A stretch of 64,000 nucleotides of DNA, from assembly GCA_022605405.1 (NCBI GenBank), contig JABYQQ010000002.1, positions 992,001 through 1,056,000 on the forward strand, written 5' to 3'. The translations under genes and the position numbers were made by a program. Source of the stretch: Earliella scabrosa. Taxonomy: Eukaryota; Basidiomycota; Agaricomycetes; Polyporales; Polyporaceae. Below are positions 35,801 to 49,314 of the stretch, piece after piece; position 1 is the first letter of the stretch; every line of letters starts with the position of its first letter. The notes beneath the pieces were generated by a model that worked only from the letters and a program-made list of their open reading frames with translations, was not told where the DNA came from and did not search any database.

Positions 35801-36351
35801 CCCAGCGCTCTGCATCTTCCTCCCCTGCGCCCTCCACTTCCACTTCCCCTGCGTCTGCCGTTCCCACTCCCACACCTCCGCCGCCCACCCGTGCGGCCTC
35901 GCCCGCGCCGCCTCAGGCCCGCCCGATGCAGACGACGCAAGGGACGATTGCCAAGCCGGTGTACCCGTTCTACCCGCTCCCAGAACCCCGCAAGCCTCTG
36001 TCCCGCGGACCACCCTGTGTGCCGGAGGGCACGCTAGGGAGCACGGTGCGTCCGGGCCTCAGCGCGTGGTTCGAGCATGCAGCTATCACGCTGGACGTGC
36101 TGCAGAGGGTGGCGGAGCCGGAGAAGTACAGGGCTCGGTTCGACGTTGGGCTGCTGGGGAAGGAGGCGGTGGGCAAGAGGGGGAAGGAGAACACGATGGT
36201 GGGGGAGCTGGAGACGGAAGAGGATAAGCGGCGCGGCGTGTGGGTGCCGTACCATCTCAGGAAGATGGCACCCCCTCCACCACAGCGTCCGCCTGTCTTG
36301 CTCAGCTCGTCGACGACGATCAACCTCGCCGACAAGGCTTTTGAAGCTTGA
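32878..36351 (+). CDS. Large intronless, mostly disordered protein of unknown function
   Basis: A single frame of 1157 residues starts at the ATG at 32878; a few in-frame codons upstream have no ATG. Order of regions: a Ser-rich N-terminus (1-70), an acidic stretch (about 125-165), a very basic run (KKREKNKKKKAKARAKAKEK, about 180-200), a helical region with coiled-coil character (about 215-320), and a second acidic Ser-rich region. A compact helical part follows (around WSMIEVMLLLEVTAHFPP, about 475-560), then another ordered part (MWDCWHRWHTPWIV, about 700-720). A long Pro/Ala/Ser linker (about 860-1050) leads to a conserved-looking end with WVPYHLR. There are no transmembrane segments and no enzyme motif. 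Being intronless in an intron-rich genome is odd for this length. A nuclear or RNA-linked role is suggested by the basic run but is a guess. Confidence 0.75.
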   Translation: MPRLGSESTASARRHNPTQTHSSYYPVNSQSWHTRSPRSDSPLRSDSPSGHLSDSFDSSDDLLGPTRPSGSRSRWRSSGTPYGPRPLAKLSLPEQAHLHAAATPTATSSEPSSDAHAGSTTLEQPATGRAVVDAAEGGEQEDDEDDGTGAPQDESESELDEADHAHAHPQQPLSAAAAKKREKNKKKKAKARAKAKEKEKVRLAPDTIPPPPAPPQELLASMSRIATLVGSLDPDAPQDKPNKLMQQVHDALAKDGHSVPLAQWRAEVLQSVRRMETMLGKMEKWQGQVTPSEIEALKQETARLEVRVRAVVETKGAVDVYQVASGKEKGKMEVRVKVVGARQSSDDADVVALQPGANEQDSDDADSVSDSAPESNSCPSDSDTGPTEPDPEDRSPQEEKSLALDLPPSRLPTPVVLDLPPPAADSTQVPPVLDLDRRSPPSPPTHSHVTSLAPQDYNVPPEPPQDPVEYLKKYPWSMIEVMLLLEVTAHFPPAEHGWLFIAEAYNNLLITRPLQEWFLKQSGVTHEEDTKMAALLKRLGAEASQLRTASILTPAKATNVTPAPKATAAKAQSKAGERGKAAPFGSAEARAEANARAKPAPPPAAIGSGTAKGAHFVTRLPHPLAPLHLGDDQAGPPPAQRIMSLPRRRPPLTMPSADAKALYRIMRSAASPAGSRTYRDESRLAMLALFGSTGNRFVVRTMWDCWHRWHTPWIVQGGPIEEAGMPTTPAVPADYLAGNILVPFRTSIPRMPSFEYRPVPGTYPDVPGVQHAVPSTYDPRPGMVVYARTALAMAEGAWAKAGLGRAPDGTIADDIADARKVRPPTTLAGIWPGKGTVLWTVGLGAERRAAADRAIALATGQPLQKAPQPAASSAASSATATAVGTAARPTPSSSPSPSAAATPPAKAANPPLPLGANVAAKAVNPLLPPGANVAATLAAPRPRAGAAVSTAQNTVVLNPPIIAKPTTTNLPPPPAQRSASSSPAPSTSTSPASAVPTPTPPPPTRAASPAPPQARPMQTTQGTIAKPVYPFYPLPEPRKPLSRGPPCVPEGTLGSTVRPGLSAWFEHAAITLDVLQRVAEPEKYRARFDVGLLGKEAVGKRGKENTMVGELETEEDKRRGVWVPYHLRKMAPPPPQRPPVLLSSSTTINLADKAFEA

Positions 36352-36835
36352 GTCTTGGTTCTGATTTGCAATGTTCCCCCTCCCCTCTTCACTACCGTCT
36401 CGTACATACTATAAGTTTACTTCACCGTAAGATACCAACTTAGGCCCCTCATGCATGACTTATATGCGCATACCTACTACGTCTCATCGCACATGTTTCC
36501 CGTTCTTGCCGAAGCCCATCTGTAGCATAGTTCCTCCCCCCCTTGAACACACAGACTCTACGTTGTGATACATCGTGCCCCGACCATGACTAGTACCTCC
36601 ACAACTCTGCCTGTACGTCTAGCTGTTGACATCGCTGCCCTGGGGCACGTATACGGTAGCTTAGAAACATCCACACACTATTGACGTAATATGATTGACT
36701 TGTTCTCTCTACGTTGTGCGGACGTTCAGCATTGCGACGACAACAACATTCCGACAAGTATGGATGGAGATGAAAGACACGACGTAACGTTCGTTCCTAC
36801 TATTGTTACATGCAACATGTTGTATCGACGGGCCC
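36352..36835. other. Intergenic region between convergent genes
   Basis: Shared 3' flanks of the large disordered-protein gene and PRE4; AT-richer than the coding parts. Nothing else is seen. Confidence 0.4.
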
Positions 36836-38212
36836 CTACTGCGTCTGCGCACCGTAGCCACGGATGCCCTCTGCAAAGCCCCATGCGGTGTCCAGCTGGA
36901 TCTGGTCCGAGATCGTCACGCCCGCCGCTGTCACCGTTGCAAGTTGATACTGTACGGAACGGCGTCAGCGTCATGGCTTCGTTGCGTCGAGGACAGGCGG
37001 TACAGACCTTGTCCAAGCTGCGTGCGTCGCGGTAGAAGAGGACACGCATGCACTCGTGGAGGAGCTCACGGGCAGCCTCCTCGGTGAGCTGGTCCTGCTT
37101 GCCGTCGACGGCGGCACGGAGAAGAGGGATGGCGATGTAGGCACCGTAGCCTGTCGCGATTGAAGGTGCGGAGTAGGTTGTGCCGAGGAGGTCGACATAG
37201 CCCAGGAAGCTGTGGAGGGGACGGTGTCAGTGACCGGTAAACAGTGCCAGACGGAGGACCAGAATGAGTGGGGCAAAACGAGACACGCGGGGAAGCGGTG
37301 AGCGTGTCGTCGGACGCACAGATGCAGCGACACGGGTGCGCTGGCATACATCGGTGCGTTTCACGGCGCGTTTGCAGTATTCTTAGAGAACAAAGCACGA
37401 AGGTTCGCGAGACGAAGTTCCGCGCGATGGGAGACGTAAATTCGTGCGCCCCGCTTCGCGAACGTGGGGCGCGGGTTCCCAGGTTAATTTATCCATCGAC
37501 AGCGCGAAGGCGACGCTGAGAACGGGAGGTATCGCCGCGATGCTGCGCAAGGACGAGAAGAGAGCTGGCGGACGCACCGTTTTCCGTCTCGGAAACCGCC
37601 GACGAGAATGGAGTTCCAGAGAGGGTTGATCTTGGACCGGCGAGCGTACATGACGCGAGAGAGATATTCGTGTACTTCGGCGGGGCCGAGGTCGTGACCG
37701 TCGGAGTGTGTGAACTCGTCTATGACGATCTCGTCGAGGAGGGATTGGATGGCTTGGAAGTCGGACATGTCGCCGGAGGCTCCGATGACGGTGGAGGTTC
37801 CGACCTGGTGTAGACGTCGAATGTCCTTGAATCGTGCAAGAGAGCCGTACGACGCTAGCGTTGCGCGAGTATGTTAGATCGAGAAAGTGAATGGGTGCGG
37901 TAGGGAGCGTACCGAGGTTGTCGGCAGCCATCATGATTCCATCCTTGAATTGGATGGCAAGGACAGATGTACCGGTGACAATGGGTTGTCTTCGACGAGG
38001 TCAGACTATTTCCTAGTAAACATGGGTATGCAACATACTGTGTTCGTTGCACACCCTCCGCAAAGGTGTCCTTTGTTGCTGGACGTTGGTGGATGGGATA
38101 TGTGCCGTATGGGTCGAATGCTTCGTTGCGCTGTGCAAAGTCAGACTAGTGAGCCTGCCTGTGGAACAGCGCTACACACCGGGCGGCCCCAGTTGGTGGG
38201 AAAGTGATCCAT
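36836..38212 (-). CDS. PRE4: 20S proteasome subunit beta-7 (Pre4/PSMB4)
   Basis: Six exons, complement of 36836-36949, 37008-37209, 37578-37854, 37913-37989, 38039-38130 and 38180-38212, encode 264 residues. It is a non-catalytic beta subunit of the 20S core that sits in the beta ring of both halves; its propeptide is trimmed before TGTS (about residues 47-50). The fold and subunit identity are shown by [51 protein letters not shown] and [12 protein letters not shown], which match PSMB4 rather than other beta subunits. The length agrees with the family. The first exon is only 33 nt. The intron at 37210-37577 is 368 nt, far above the local norm. The gene is head to head with PRP43. Confidence 0.93.
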
Positions 38213-38459
38213 CGTCGTCGTGTGTGTCGAGAAGAGCAAGAAGAGGGAAGAGGGAGAGAGTCGAGGACGCGTCCTCCGAAGCGGACGCGCGTCGAGCCTC
38301 CCCGCCCACGTGACCTGCCCGCGCCTGCATTTTCGAAAGTTGGCCAGTTCGTCACTCCGCCACTGGCACTTGCGTTCCTCCTCCTCCTCCTCCTCCTCCT
38401 CCTTTGCTCGCTCCTCTCTGCTCGTCTTTCTATCCTTCGGCGCACTCGCGACTCTGGTT
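38213..38459. promoter_or_regulatory. Bidirectional promoter of PRE4 and PRP43
   Basis: Only 247 bases separate the two start codons. The region has no TATA box and contains a perfect CCT/CTC trinucleotide run at about 38387-38403, about 60 bases before the PRP43 ATG. Two housekeeping genes sharing a short TATA-less promoter is common in compact fungal genomes. Confidence 0.6.
38387..38403 (+). repeat. (CTC)n microsatellite in the shared promoter
   Basis: About six perfect trinucleotides, strictly pyrimidine on the plus strand, within the PRP43 leader or promoter. Confidence 0.6.
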
Positions 38460-41416
<2,957 letters not shown>

Positions 41417-42127
41417 GATGTGTCTGGTCTCTGCTCCTCGCTTCCGACGACTTGAGATGGCTGTATAGAGCTCGGACCGTGTGCGCTTGTTGTAATGTAA
41501 TTTGTTGGCGATGATGCGTAGAATGTTTAGGCCTGGGCGTGCGCCCGTCGCTCGATAGCAAGCATGCGATTTTCTCTCGTTCCGGTTGCTGCTGCGGATC
41601 GACACTCGACACTAGTACTTGTTGCGTAAGTTTCTATTGAGATCCTCTGCCGGCATACTCACATCATCCCTAGGTTCAAGTTGCTGGTACATCAAGGTCG
41701 GTGGAGTCTCCTAAACGAATAGTCATACACAACTTACAACGTACTTAAAACCTTCCTCGACTTCGTTGCCCAGCCGTTGCCCAACAACCTCTTATCCGGA
41801 TATGAAACGGCCGAAGGCCCGAAAGTGCACCAGCGGTGAGTGACTGCCGCAAACAATCCCGCGAACAAACGCGAAATTTATGCCCATCCAGGAACCGCGC
41901 GTAACTACTGACGATCTACACTGGTAAGTACTAGCGGCGTCGGTGGGCACTGCTTCCGGTATAAGCGGCGCGGCAGCGGTCCGTCGCCCTTCCACCCAAA
42001 TTGGCGGAAGCAAACGCTCGCCGTATCAGCGTGCTGCGCCGCTGAGGAGAGCATGATGGCGCGTAATACCCAAACTGCGGAAAATCTGGCACAGAAGCCG
42101 TCTCGCACGACAAGCCTTTCGACATTG

Positions 42128-42179
42128 CCGCCAGAGATCTACACGCTCGGTGCAATGTCGTGCACTAGATCTCTGGCGG
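42128..42179. repeat. Perfect 13-bp inverted repeat with 26-base loop
   Basis: CCGCCAGAGATCT at 42128-42140 is the exact reverse complement of AGATCTCTGGCGG at 42167-42179. The arms would form a stable hairpin. It lies about 420 bases before the first P450. Confidence 0.8.
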
Positions 42180-42510
42180 AGGGGTTTCGTGAGAGAACGT
42201 GGGTCGGCCACGCGGCTTTGAGTGGGTATAAAGTTTATGTAGTCTGATGAGACCAGCCGACGGTAAGGTGGTCGTCAGGGGAAGTATCCTACATTCCTTG
42301 CTAGCCGCTGGCTAGGTGCAATCTGCTCTAATCTGTTTGCCTCCGCTGCAAAGCACGTAAGCGACTTGCCTGATGGAGTGCCGAGGAGACCTAGTGTTCT
42401 GACCCGCTGGTGCGTCCCTACTTAGATGGACGTCTCACCAACATTTGATCCCGCACGAAACGTCGATACCGCGCCAGCCGAATGAGGAACCACGCTTGGG
42501 GGTAAAGAGT

Positions 42511-42517
42511 TATATAG
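42511..42517 (+). promoter_or_regulatory. TATA box of P450 copy 1
   Basis: TATATAG about 80 bases upstream of the ATG at 42596. Similar elements lie 50-75 bases upstream of copies 2, 3 and 5. Confidence 0.5.
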
Positions 42518-42595
42518 AGAGATGGATACGGGCCCGCGTAGATTTCTTTCCCCTCCGGATCCTGCACTCACATTCACGACCAGTTTACGACCTAG

Positions 42596-44664
42596 ATGAC
42601 TTTGCCAATCTCTCTGTCCTGGGCGTGGGTCGCGCTGAGCGTGGTCGCCGTCCTCCTTGTCAAGTCGCGACTGCGGGCGCGGGCTCGCCGGCTTCCTCCT
42701 GGTCCGACACCCCTCCCTATCTTGGGCAATGTACTTCAAATGCCTCGCAAGGATCTAGGAAAGGAGTTTGCGAAGCTGTCGGACCGCTACGGTGCGTCTG
42801 TTCTATCTGAATGTTTACATCCGCTCAGACGAGCCGGCCCGCAGGCGAAGTGGTGCACCTCAGTGCGCTCGGACAGTCGATCGTCGTCCTGGGTTCGTAC
42901 AGAGCGGCTTGTGACCTCATGGACAAACGGTCAGCCAACTACTCGGATAGACCGGAGTCCGTCATGGTGCAGCTGTGAGTCCATGTCGTCATCGCTGAGA
43001 CGTACATCACCGACAAATGACCGGATGTATTGACGGGGATGCAGCACGGCTTTCACCTGGATGTTCGTCTTGAAGAACTACGGAGCCGACTGGCGTCAGC
43101 ACCGACGTGCTTTCCATCAACAGATGAACTCGGAGGCCATTCGCCAGTATCAGCCCATTCAGCTCAAGACGACGCGTAACCTGTTGCGGAGCCTGCTGAA
43201 TGACCCGACGGATCTGGCGGCCAACCTGAAGTTGTGCGTGGGCTTACTTGTCTTATCCAGCATTCGACGCACTGATTGAGACCCCTTCCTAGCTTGTTTG
43301 CGGCAATGACGATGCGCATCTCGTACGGTATAGAGTTGCAAGAAGCGAACGACAAGTACTTCAAGATGATCGAGCGCTTGGCACACGTCGGTGAGGATAT
43401 CGCCATTCCTGGACGCTTCCTCGTCGAAGCCATCCCGTGGCTACGCTTCCTTCCCGAATGGATGCCCGGGGCGGGCTTCAAACGGTTTGCATTGGCTGCA
43501 AAGCATGACATTCTTTTCACGATCAACTATCTCTATGCTACCGCGAAAGCTGCGATGGTGAGGCAAGCTACATTTCCCTCGTGTCGAGACGTACTCATTC
43601 GAATGGGTAGAACGCGGGATCATGCAAGGACTCATTCGTTTCTCGCCTGCTTGATCACGCTTCTCTGGATAAGGAGGATGATGTCCAGACGGAGGAGGTG
43701 TGTAGAGGCGTCGCTGCGGCAATTTACGCTGGTACGCTTCCCTACGTGAACATCACTGAGCCACACTTACCTTCTCTCCATGTCCAGCTGGAGCAGATAC
43801 AGTTAGTTTCGCTGTTTCTTCTACTCAGTCGTCCATCAAGCTTACGTCCTGTCATAGACCAACGCTGCCATGAGTGCTTTCTTCCTTGCAATGGCGTTGT
43901 ACCCAGACGTACAGAAGAGAGCACAGGCTGAGCTAGATGCGGTCATCGGTCCGGATCGCTTGCCAGAGTTCGGTGATCTGCAGTTTCTACCTTACACTCA
44001 GGCTGTCGTAAGGGAGCTGCTTCGTTGGCATGTCGTCACACCTATCGGTGTGCCCCATCGTGCTGTCTCTGACGATGAGTACAACGGCTACCTGATCCCT
44101 GCTGGGGCGACAGTGATTGCGAACATCTGGTGAGCGCCGCTTCCAATTCGAGCGTCTTCCCCTTCCCGTACTGACCTTGGAGCTCTCAACAGGACGATCT
44201 CTAGGGATCCAGAAGTATATCCTGACCCGGAGAACTTCGTTCCAGAACGCTTCCTCAATGGTGACGGCCAATTGGACGTCAACGGTAAGGATCCGCTCGA
44301 CTTTGCGTTCGGGTTTGGACGGAGGTATGTTGCTTCCCGTGATCGCCATACGATGACTCACCTAGGCTCTCTCGTGGCAGGATATGTCCTGGGCGACACT
44401 TCGCTGAATCGTCGCTCTCTATCATGTGCGCTTCGGTTCTGATGGCGTTCAACATCGGTCCTCCCGTCAACAAATACGGCATGCCTGTCCCGATAGACCG
44501 CGCAGTCACCACCGACGCTGTAGTCTCGTGAGTGTCTCTCCCGTTTGTCAACACCCGCGGGATTCCGGGGCTCATCTCTGTTTAGACGGCAAGTGTCAGT
44601 GCCCGATTACACCATCAAAGTTCGGTCTCTACAGATAGCGCGCCTCATCGAGGAGCTCTCATGA
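42596..44664 (+). CDS. Cytochrome P450, tandem copy 1
   Basis: Ten exons (42596-42791, 42845-42974, 43045-43233, 43293-43557, 43611-43731, 43788-43801, 43858-44129, 44193-44324, 44381-44527, 44586-44664) encode 514 residues. It is a microsomal monooxygenase that would use electrons from cytochrome P450 reductase; the substrate is unknown. An N-terminal anchor (about 1-25) is followed by [11 protein letters not shown], and [11 protein letters not shown] marks helix C. The oxygen-activation motif AGADT is at about 301-305, ELLR (ExxR) at 358-361, VPERF follows, and the heme loop FGFGRRICPG has Cys442. The closest known group by eye is the fungal OrdA-like clan (CYP620/CYP5144 type); no family number is claimed. 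This copy is separated from copy 2 by 1.85 kb, more than any other pair. Confidence 0.92.
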
Positions 44665-46377
44665 ACGGCCACTCGTCATGTCCCGAAGCTACGTGCTTCC
44701 GGAGACCTTATTTACGCCTTCTTTATGGTATGATAGAACTGTCTAATTCGGCCGCGTCAACCGAACGCGTCGGTACCCTGACCTTTCCTTTACCGTGCCA
44801 GTGTACGAGCTCAATATTGGTGTGTATAGATTAGTACTACTTGTCCTTGACTTATACCCGTACTTGCTTTTGGACATTGAAGTCTGATCACTCTAGTGAA
44901 ATTTGGCGCATTGCAGCGAAGGAGGGTACCGTGAACAGTGGCTTATATTGAAATTGTAAGACGAAGGGTCAGAGTCAGCGAGAGGTCCTTCGAGCAGCCA
45001 GTGCATTGTATGTATATGAGCCGCGTCACTGAGCGTCCGCGTCATGGCTCGCCTATGGCGCTTACATATTGCACGCCTACTGTTGCTCTACGACCACCAC
45101 GTCGCGCAATGCTGATTGCTGTCTCTCGGGACCCCAACCGCGGCCGCTCGATGTCTGAACAACCGGTCAGCACGGTGGTCTTGTCACCGTATATGCTCGT
45201 GATTCTGGCCAGTGTTCACCATCATCACCCACGTCGGCTATATCCTACATTCAGCGGCACTCTGTCCTTCAAGTTCCACCGGCAGTCCATACAATCAACG
45301 TCAACACGCAGTAACCTGGCAAGCATATGTAATGGGTCACGCTTAGAGCGCATGGCTCCATTCGTTTGCTTCAGTGCGGGGGATCTAGAGCAGAGTTGGC
45401 TGGTGCGTGCTTCTTTTGGTCTCGCCTCTCCATCTCCCGCTGGTGTCGTATGGGATCGTGATGATGGAAGGGCGAAGGAAGGAGGTCTGCCCTTTGTTGT
45501 CGGGTCTGCGGAGCTTCGTGTGCTTTGGTGCCAGTGCGCGACGCGCGCTGGCTTGCGGTCGAATGGGCCTCATCATTACTCATGCTGGCGTGACCCCAGT
45601 CCGCCGGCTTCCGATCTGCTCGTGCCAGGTCGACTGTCTGATGTTGGCCCGTGTATTTTAACCGAAAGAAGGTGCTATCGAGGAACTTACGAGGTGTCCA
45701 CCTTCATCGGACAGGTGTGTGGATCCACTGTGAAACGCTCGAGCACTCTCAACTCATTGAATGACTCGGTCCTCTTTCCGTCGTCGCCTATTGACAGTAG
45801 TCTCATGGATGCCGTCTCTGTACGATGCATTCCTACCAAGTGATTCGTCATGCACGATCAGCCCGGACGCTCACCCTCCGGCATCGCCAGTTACTGAATG
45901 TTCTTCGCTTCCGAGAAAGGGACTTTGTCCGAAACACTTGGATCCGGTGATGCAATGCCACCGCCGACACCTCCACATACCTGCCAAACCTATCTCCTGT
46001 GAGTAGCCTTTTATGCTAGGCGAAGTCAAGTTCACAGACTTGGTCACGTAACGCACGTCATGGGTGATTGCGACATCAGCACAGTCGTTCGAGCTGTTTC
46101 TACGAACGCCACCATAGCACGATTCTCAGGAGAGGTCGCTACCCAGTAGGATCGCCCATACCTTCTCCGCTCCGTGGGTCGCATCAAAGTTCTGTCCTCG
46201 GCGACTTCGTAAGTGGTAATTGGCTGCTTCCGGGAGAAGGACCGGGTGAAGCATCATGCATGGAAGCGCAACTGCCTGCGGTTAGGGAGAAATGTTAAGA
46301 GCTTATTCCCCTGCGGACAAGTTGACCCGATGAAACGATGGCCGGCGGCGAGCCAAGGACACCTCAATTCAGATATC
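44665..46377. other. Intergenic region between P450 copies 1 and 2
   Basis: A long plus-strand open frame at about 44938-45843 has no protein-like features and overlaps long frames on the other strand, so I do not call it a gene. The last third begins to resemble the region upstream of copy 3. Confidence 0.4.
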
Positions 46378-46513
46378 ATGCCATGGTGCGTTGAATGTCA
46401 ATAGATCAGGGCGTTCCGCAAGCGAAGTCAACACCGTACCGAGGTATATCTACAGGGAAACGAGGCAGACGATGCCGGGACTACCTACCTCTATCCTCAT
46501 CCTGCGCAGCACA
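46378..46513 (+). promoter_or_regulatory. Promoter of P450 copy 2, duplicated at copy 3
   Basis: This stretch matches about 49190-49314 upstream of copy 3, including a TATATC element about 70 bases before the ATG and the leader segment GGACTACCTACCTCTATCCT. The match continues into both coding regions. Weaker likeness extends to at least 46080 and 48845 (GCAGTCGTTCGAGC region). Confidence 0.65.
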
Positions 46514-48594
46514 ATGGCTTCACAACTGTCCGGTCCTTGGTCGTGGATTGGAATGAGCGTGTTGCTCGTTGTGCTCATGCAAACGTGGCTTCGCGCTCGT
46601 GCCCGTGCCCGTCGACTTCCTCCTGGTCCCACTCCGCTCCCTATCGTGGGGAACATCCTGCAAATGCCCCGCAAAGATCTCGGCAAGGAGTTCGCTGACT
46701 TGTCGAACGTCTATGGTACGTCCACCCACGCTCATGACCAGATCGACCAGCCGAACTGAAAGGTCGGGTCGTCCTTAGGTCCGGTCGCCCATCTCAGCGT
46801 CCTGGGCCAGTCCATCGTTGTTCTGGGCTCGCACAAAGCTGCTTGTGAACTCATGGATAAGCGTTCAGCGAACTATTCCGACAGGCCAGAGTCTGTGATG
46901 GTCTCACTGTGAGTCCTGGTCCTGGTCCTACTATTGACATCCCAAGACGGCGCACTGATGACTTCGATTACATACACAGCGTTGGGTTCAGCTGGATGTT
47001 CATCTTGATGAACTACGGTGCAGAGTGGCGTCAGCATCGACGCGCATTCCATCAACAGATGAACTCGGAGGTAATTTCGCAGTACGAGCCCATTCAGCTG
47101 AAAGGCACGCGCAACCTGCTGCGTGGCGTACTCCATTCGCCGAAGGATGTTGGGGCCCATCTGAAATTGTACGTCACGTTCTCATGGCCGTTGGTGCCGC
47201 TATCCTGATGTCGAACTCACTGATACGCGGTAGCACTTTTGCGGCAATAACGATGCGGATCTCTTACGGGATAGAACTGCAGAAAGCGAACGACAAGTAC
47301 TTCGCGATGATCGAACGATTGGCAGAAGTAGGCGAATCAATCACGGTACCCGGGCGTTTCCTTGTGGAAGCAATCCCCTGGTTGCGCTTCGTACCATCGT
47401 GGCTTCCCGGGGCGGGTTTCAAGAGATATGCGGCAGCAGCCAAGCAGGATATTCTCTACACCGTAGACTATCTGTTCGGAACCGCCAAAGATGCAATGGT
47501 GAGTTCAGATCCCACGCAGGCATTACTCCATTCTCACTAGGGTTTAAGAACGACGGGCGAGTCAAAGATTCATTCGTGACTCGCCTACTGGACGGCAGTT
47601 TCGCAAGTACGCAGGAGCGCAAGCAAGCTGAGGAAGTATGCAAGGGGGTCGCTGCGTCCACCTATGCTGGTAGGTTTATTGACCATCTGCTCTGGTACTC
47701 CGTGCTGACTTACCTGTTCGCCACCCCACTACTTTAGCTGGATCGGACACGGTGGGTATCTTCTCGACACATCCTGTTGGCACCGTGATCTCATAGTTTT
47801 GACTAGACAAACACCGCGATGCGTGCGTTCCTTGTCGCGATGGCAATGTTTCCGGCCGTGCAGAAGAAGGCTCAAGCCGAACTGGACGCAGTCGTTGGCA
47901 GGGGTCGTCTGCCTGAAACAGGCGATCGCGGCTCGCTGCCTTACACCGATGCGCTCGTCAAGGAGTTGATACGCTGGCATATCGTTACCCCTATCGGCGT
48001 TCCCCATCGCGCTGTGTCCGACGACGAGTACAACGGTTATCTGATCCCTGCTGGGGCGACGGTACTGGCGAATGTCTGGTGAGGATCGCTGTCGTCTGTG
48101 GTGTCATGCGTAATGGACTGACAGATGACTTCGAGGGCTATCTCTCGAGACCCCGAGACGTATCCTGACCCCGAGGACTTCGTTCCAGAGCGGTTCCTTG
48201 ACGCTGATGGTCAGTTGGACGTCAACGGCAAAGATCCTGCTGATTTCATCTTCGGTTTTGGACGAAGGTATGGTCTGCCTCGCTACTTCCCTCAGAGGGG
48301 TGCTGACTAGTCGAACCAATAGGATTTGCCCTGGTCGACACTTCGCTGAGTCCTCGCTGTTCCTCATTTGTGCATCCCTTCTATGGGCATTCGATATTGG
48401 TCCGTCTGTCAACGAGCATGGCGTTCCAGTCCCTGTCGAGCGCAAAGTCTCGACCAATGTTGTCATAGCGTGAGTCTCATTCATCCTGCACCACGGATCT
48501 CCGAGCTGAGTGCATCGGCAGAAATATCGAGGTGCCTGAGCTGACCATTAAGCCCCGCTTTGCGGAAGTAAAGAGGCTTGTCGAGGAGGAATGA
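46514..48594 (+). CDS. Cytochrome P450, tandem copy 2
   Basis: Ten exons (46514-46715, 46779-46908, 46980-47168, 47234-47498, 47549-47669, 47738-47751, 47807-48078, 48136-48267, 48323-48469, 48522-48594) encode 514 residues. Every internal exon has the same length as in copy 1 (130, 189, 265, 121, 14, 272, 132, 147). A membrane anchor is followed by [18 protein letters not shown]. The I-helix AGSDT is at 303-307, ELIR at 360-363, VPERF follows, and the heme loop FGFGRRICPGRHF has Cys444. All parts needed for activity are present. It is most like copy 3, with long identical stretches in coding, leader and promoter DNA, so these two are the newest pair. An in-frame ATG 45 bases upstream is less likely because it precedes a non-hydrophobic extension absent from the other copies. 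Confidence 0.92.
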
Positions 48595-49314
48595 GCTGTC
48601 ATGTGTTAAGTTTATGTCCGTATGAAGGCGTCTCTTATCCAGGTTTAGCCTTGCATACGAAAGCCCTTACACCGCCAGTGTTCAGTACGACAATGTGCCA
48701 TTCGCCGATCTTTGACTGATGTCTGACAGCCACCTCGGCGCTATGAGGCATGGGCTACGGCGTAGCCTTGCACTCTGGAGAGAAGCAGGTTCGTCTTGCA
48801 TTTCGTCGGTTATGTAAAGCACACAATCAGATGACTCTTGTATGACATTGCAGTCGTTCGAGCCGTGGTATCTTGCTATAGGAAAGCCACCCATCGCACG
48901 ACTCCCAGGAGAGTTGGTAACCAATAGTATTGCATGGCTCTATCGTGACATCCAGGACAGGCGCAGTATCCCCGCTATGCAGTAAGCACTGACAGCCGCA
49001 TCAGATTCCCTGTCCACGTCGATCTCATATTCGGAAACTGAACGCTACCAACCAAAGCGTCGGGGTGGGGCATGACGGCGCATCTGCCTGCGGTTAGGGG
49101 AGTGTCAAAGCTTAGTTACCCTACGGCCAGGATGGCGCGATAAAATGGTGAGCGGTGAGTACTTCAATTCAGATCTCATGCAATGGTGCGCTGATTCTCA
49201 ACAGAGCAGGGCCTTACGTATACAAAGCCGGCAACGTGTTAAGGTATATCTATGGAGAGTCGATGTAGATGATGCCTGGACTACCTACCTCTATCCTCAC
49301 CCTGTGCAGTAACA
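48595..49314. other. Intergenic region and promoter of P450 copy 3
   Basis: The distal part is unremarkable. From about 48845 on it resembles the region upstream of copy 2, and from about 49190 on the match is close, including TATATC at about 49245. Confidence 0.5.

Larger units (their letters stand above)
41417..42595. other. Intergenic region before the P450 array
   Basis: It contains the PRP43 3' flank, an inverted repeat at 42128-42179 and the promoter of the first P450 with TATATAG at 42511-42517, about 80 bases before its ATG. No gene is supported. Confidence 0.45.

Noticed and set aside
42060..42240. Short frame with an F-box-like LSTLPPEIY motif
   Set aside because: The motif lies in the left arm of a perfect hairpin and is not followed by further F-box residues or plausible exons.
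44938..45843. A 301-codon open frame between P450 copies 1 and 2
   Set aside because: Its start is not a clear ATG context, its composition is not protein-like, the opposite strand is also open in part, and no motif, signal or splice pattern supports it.
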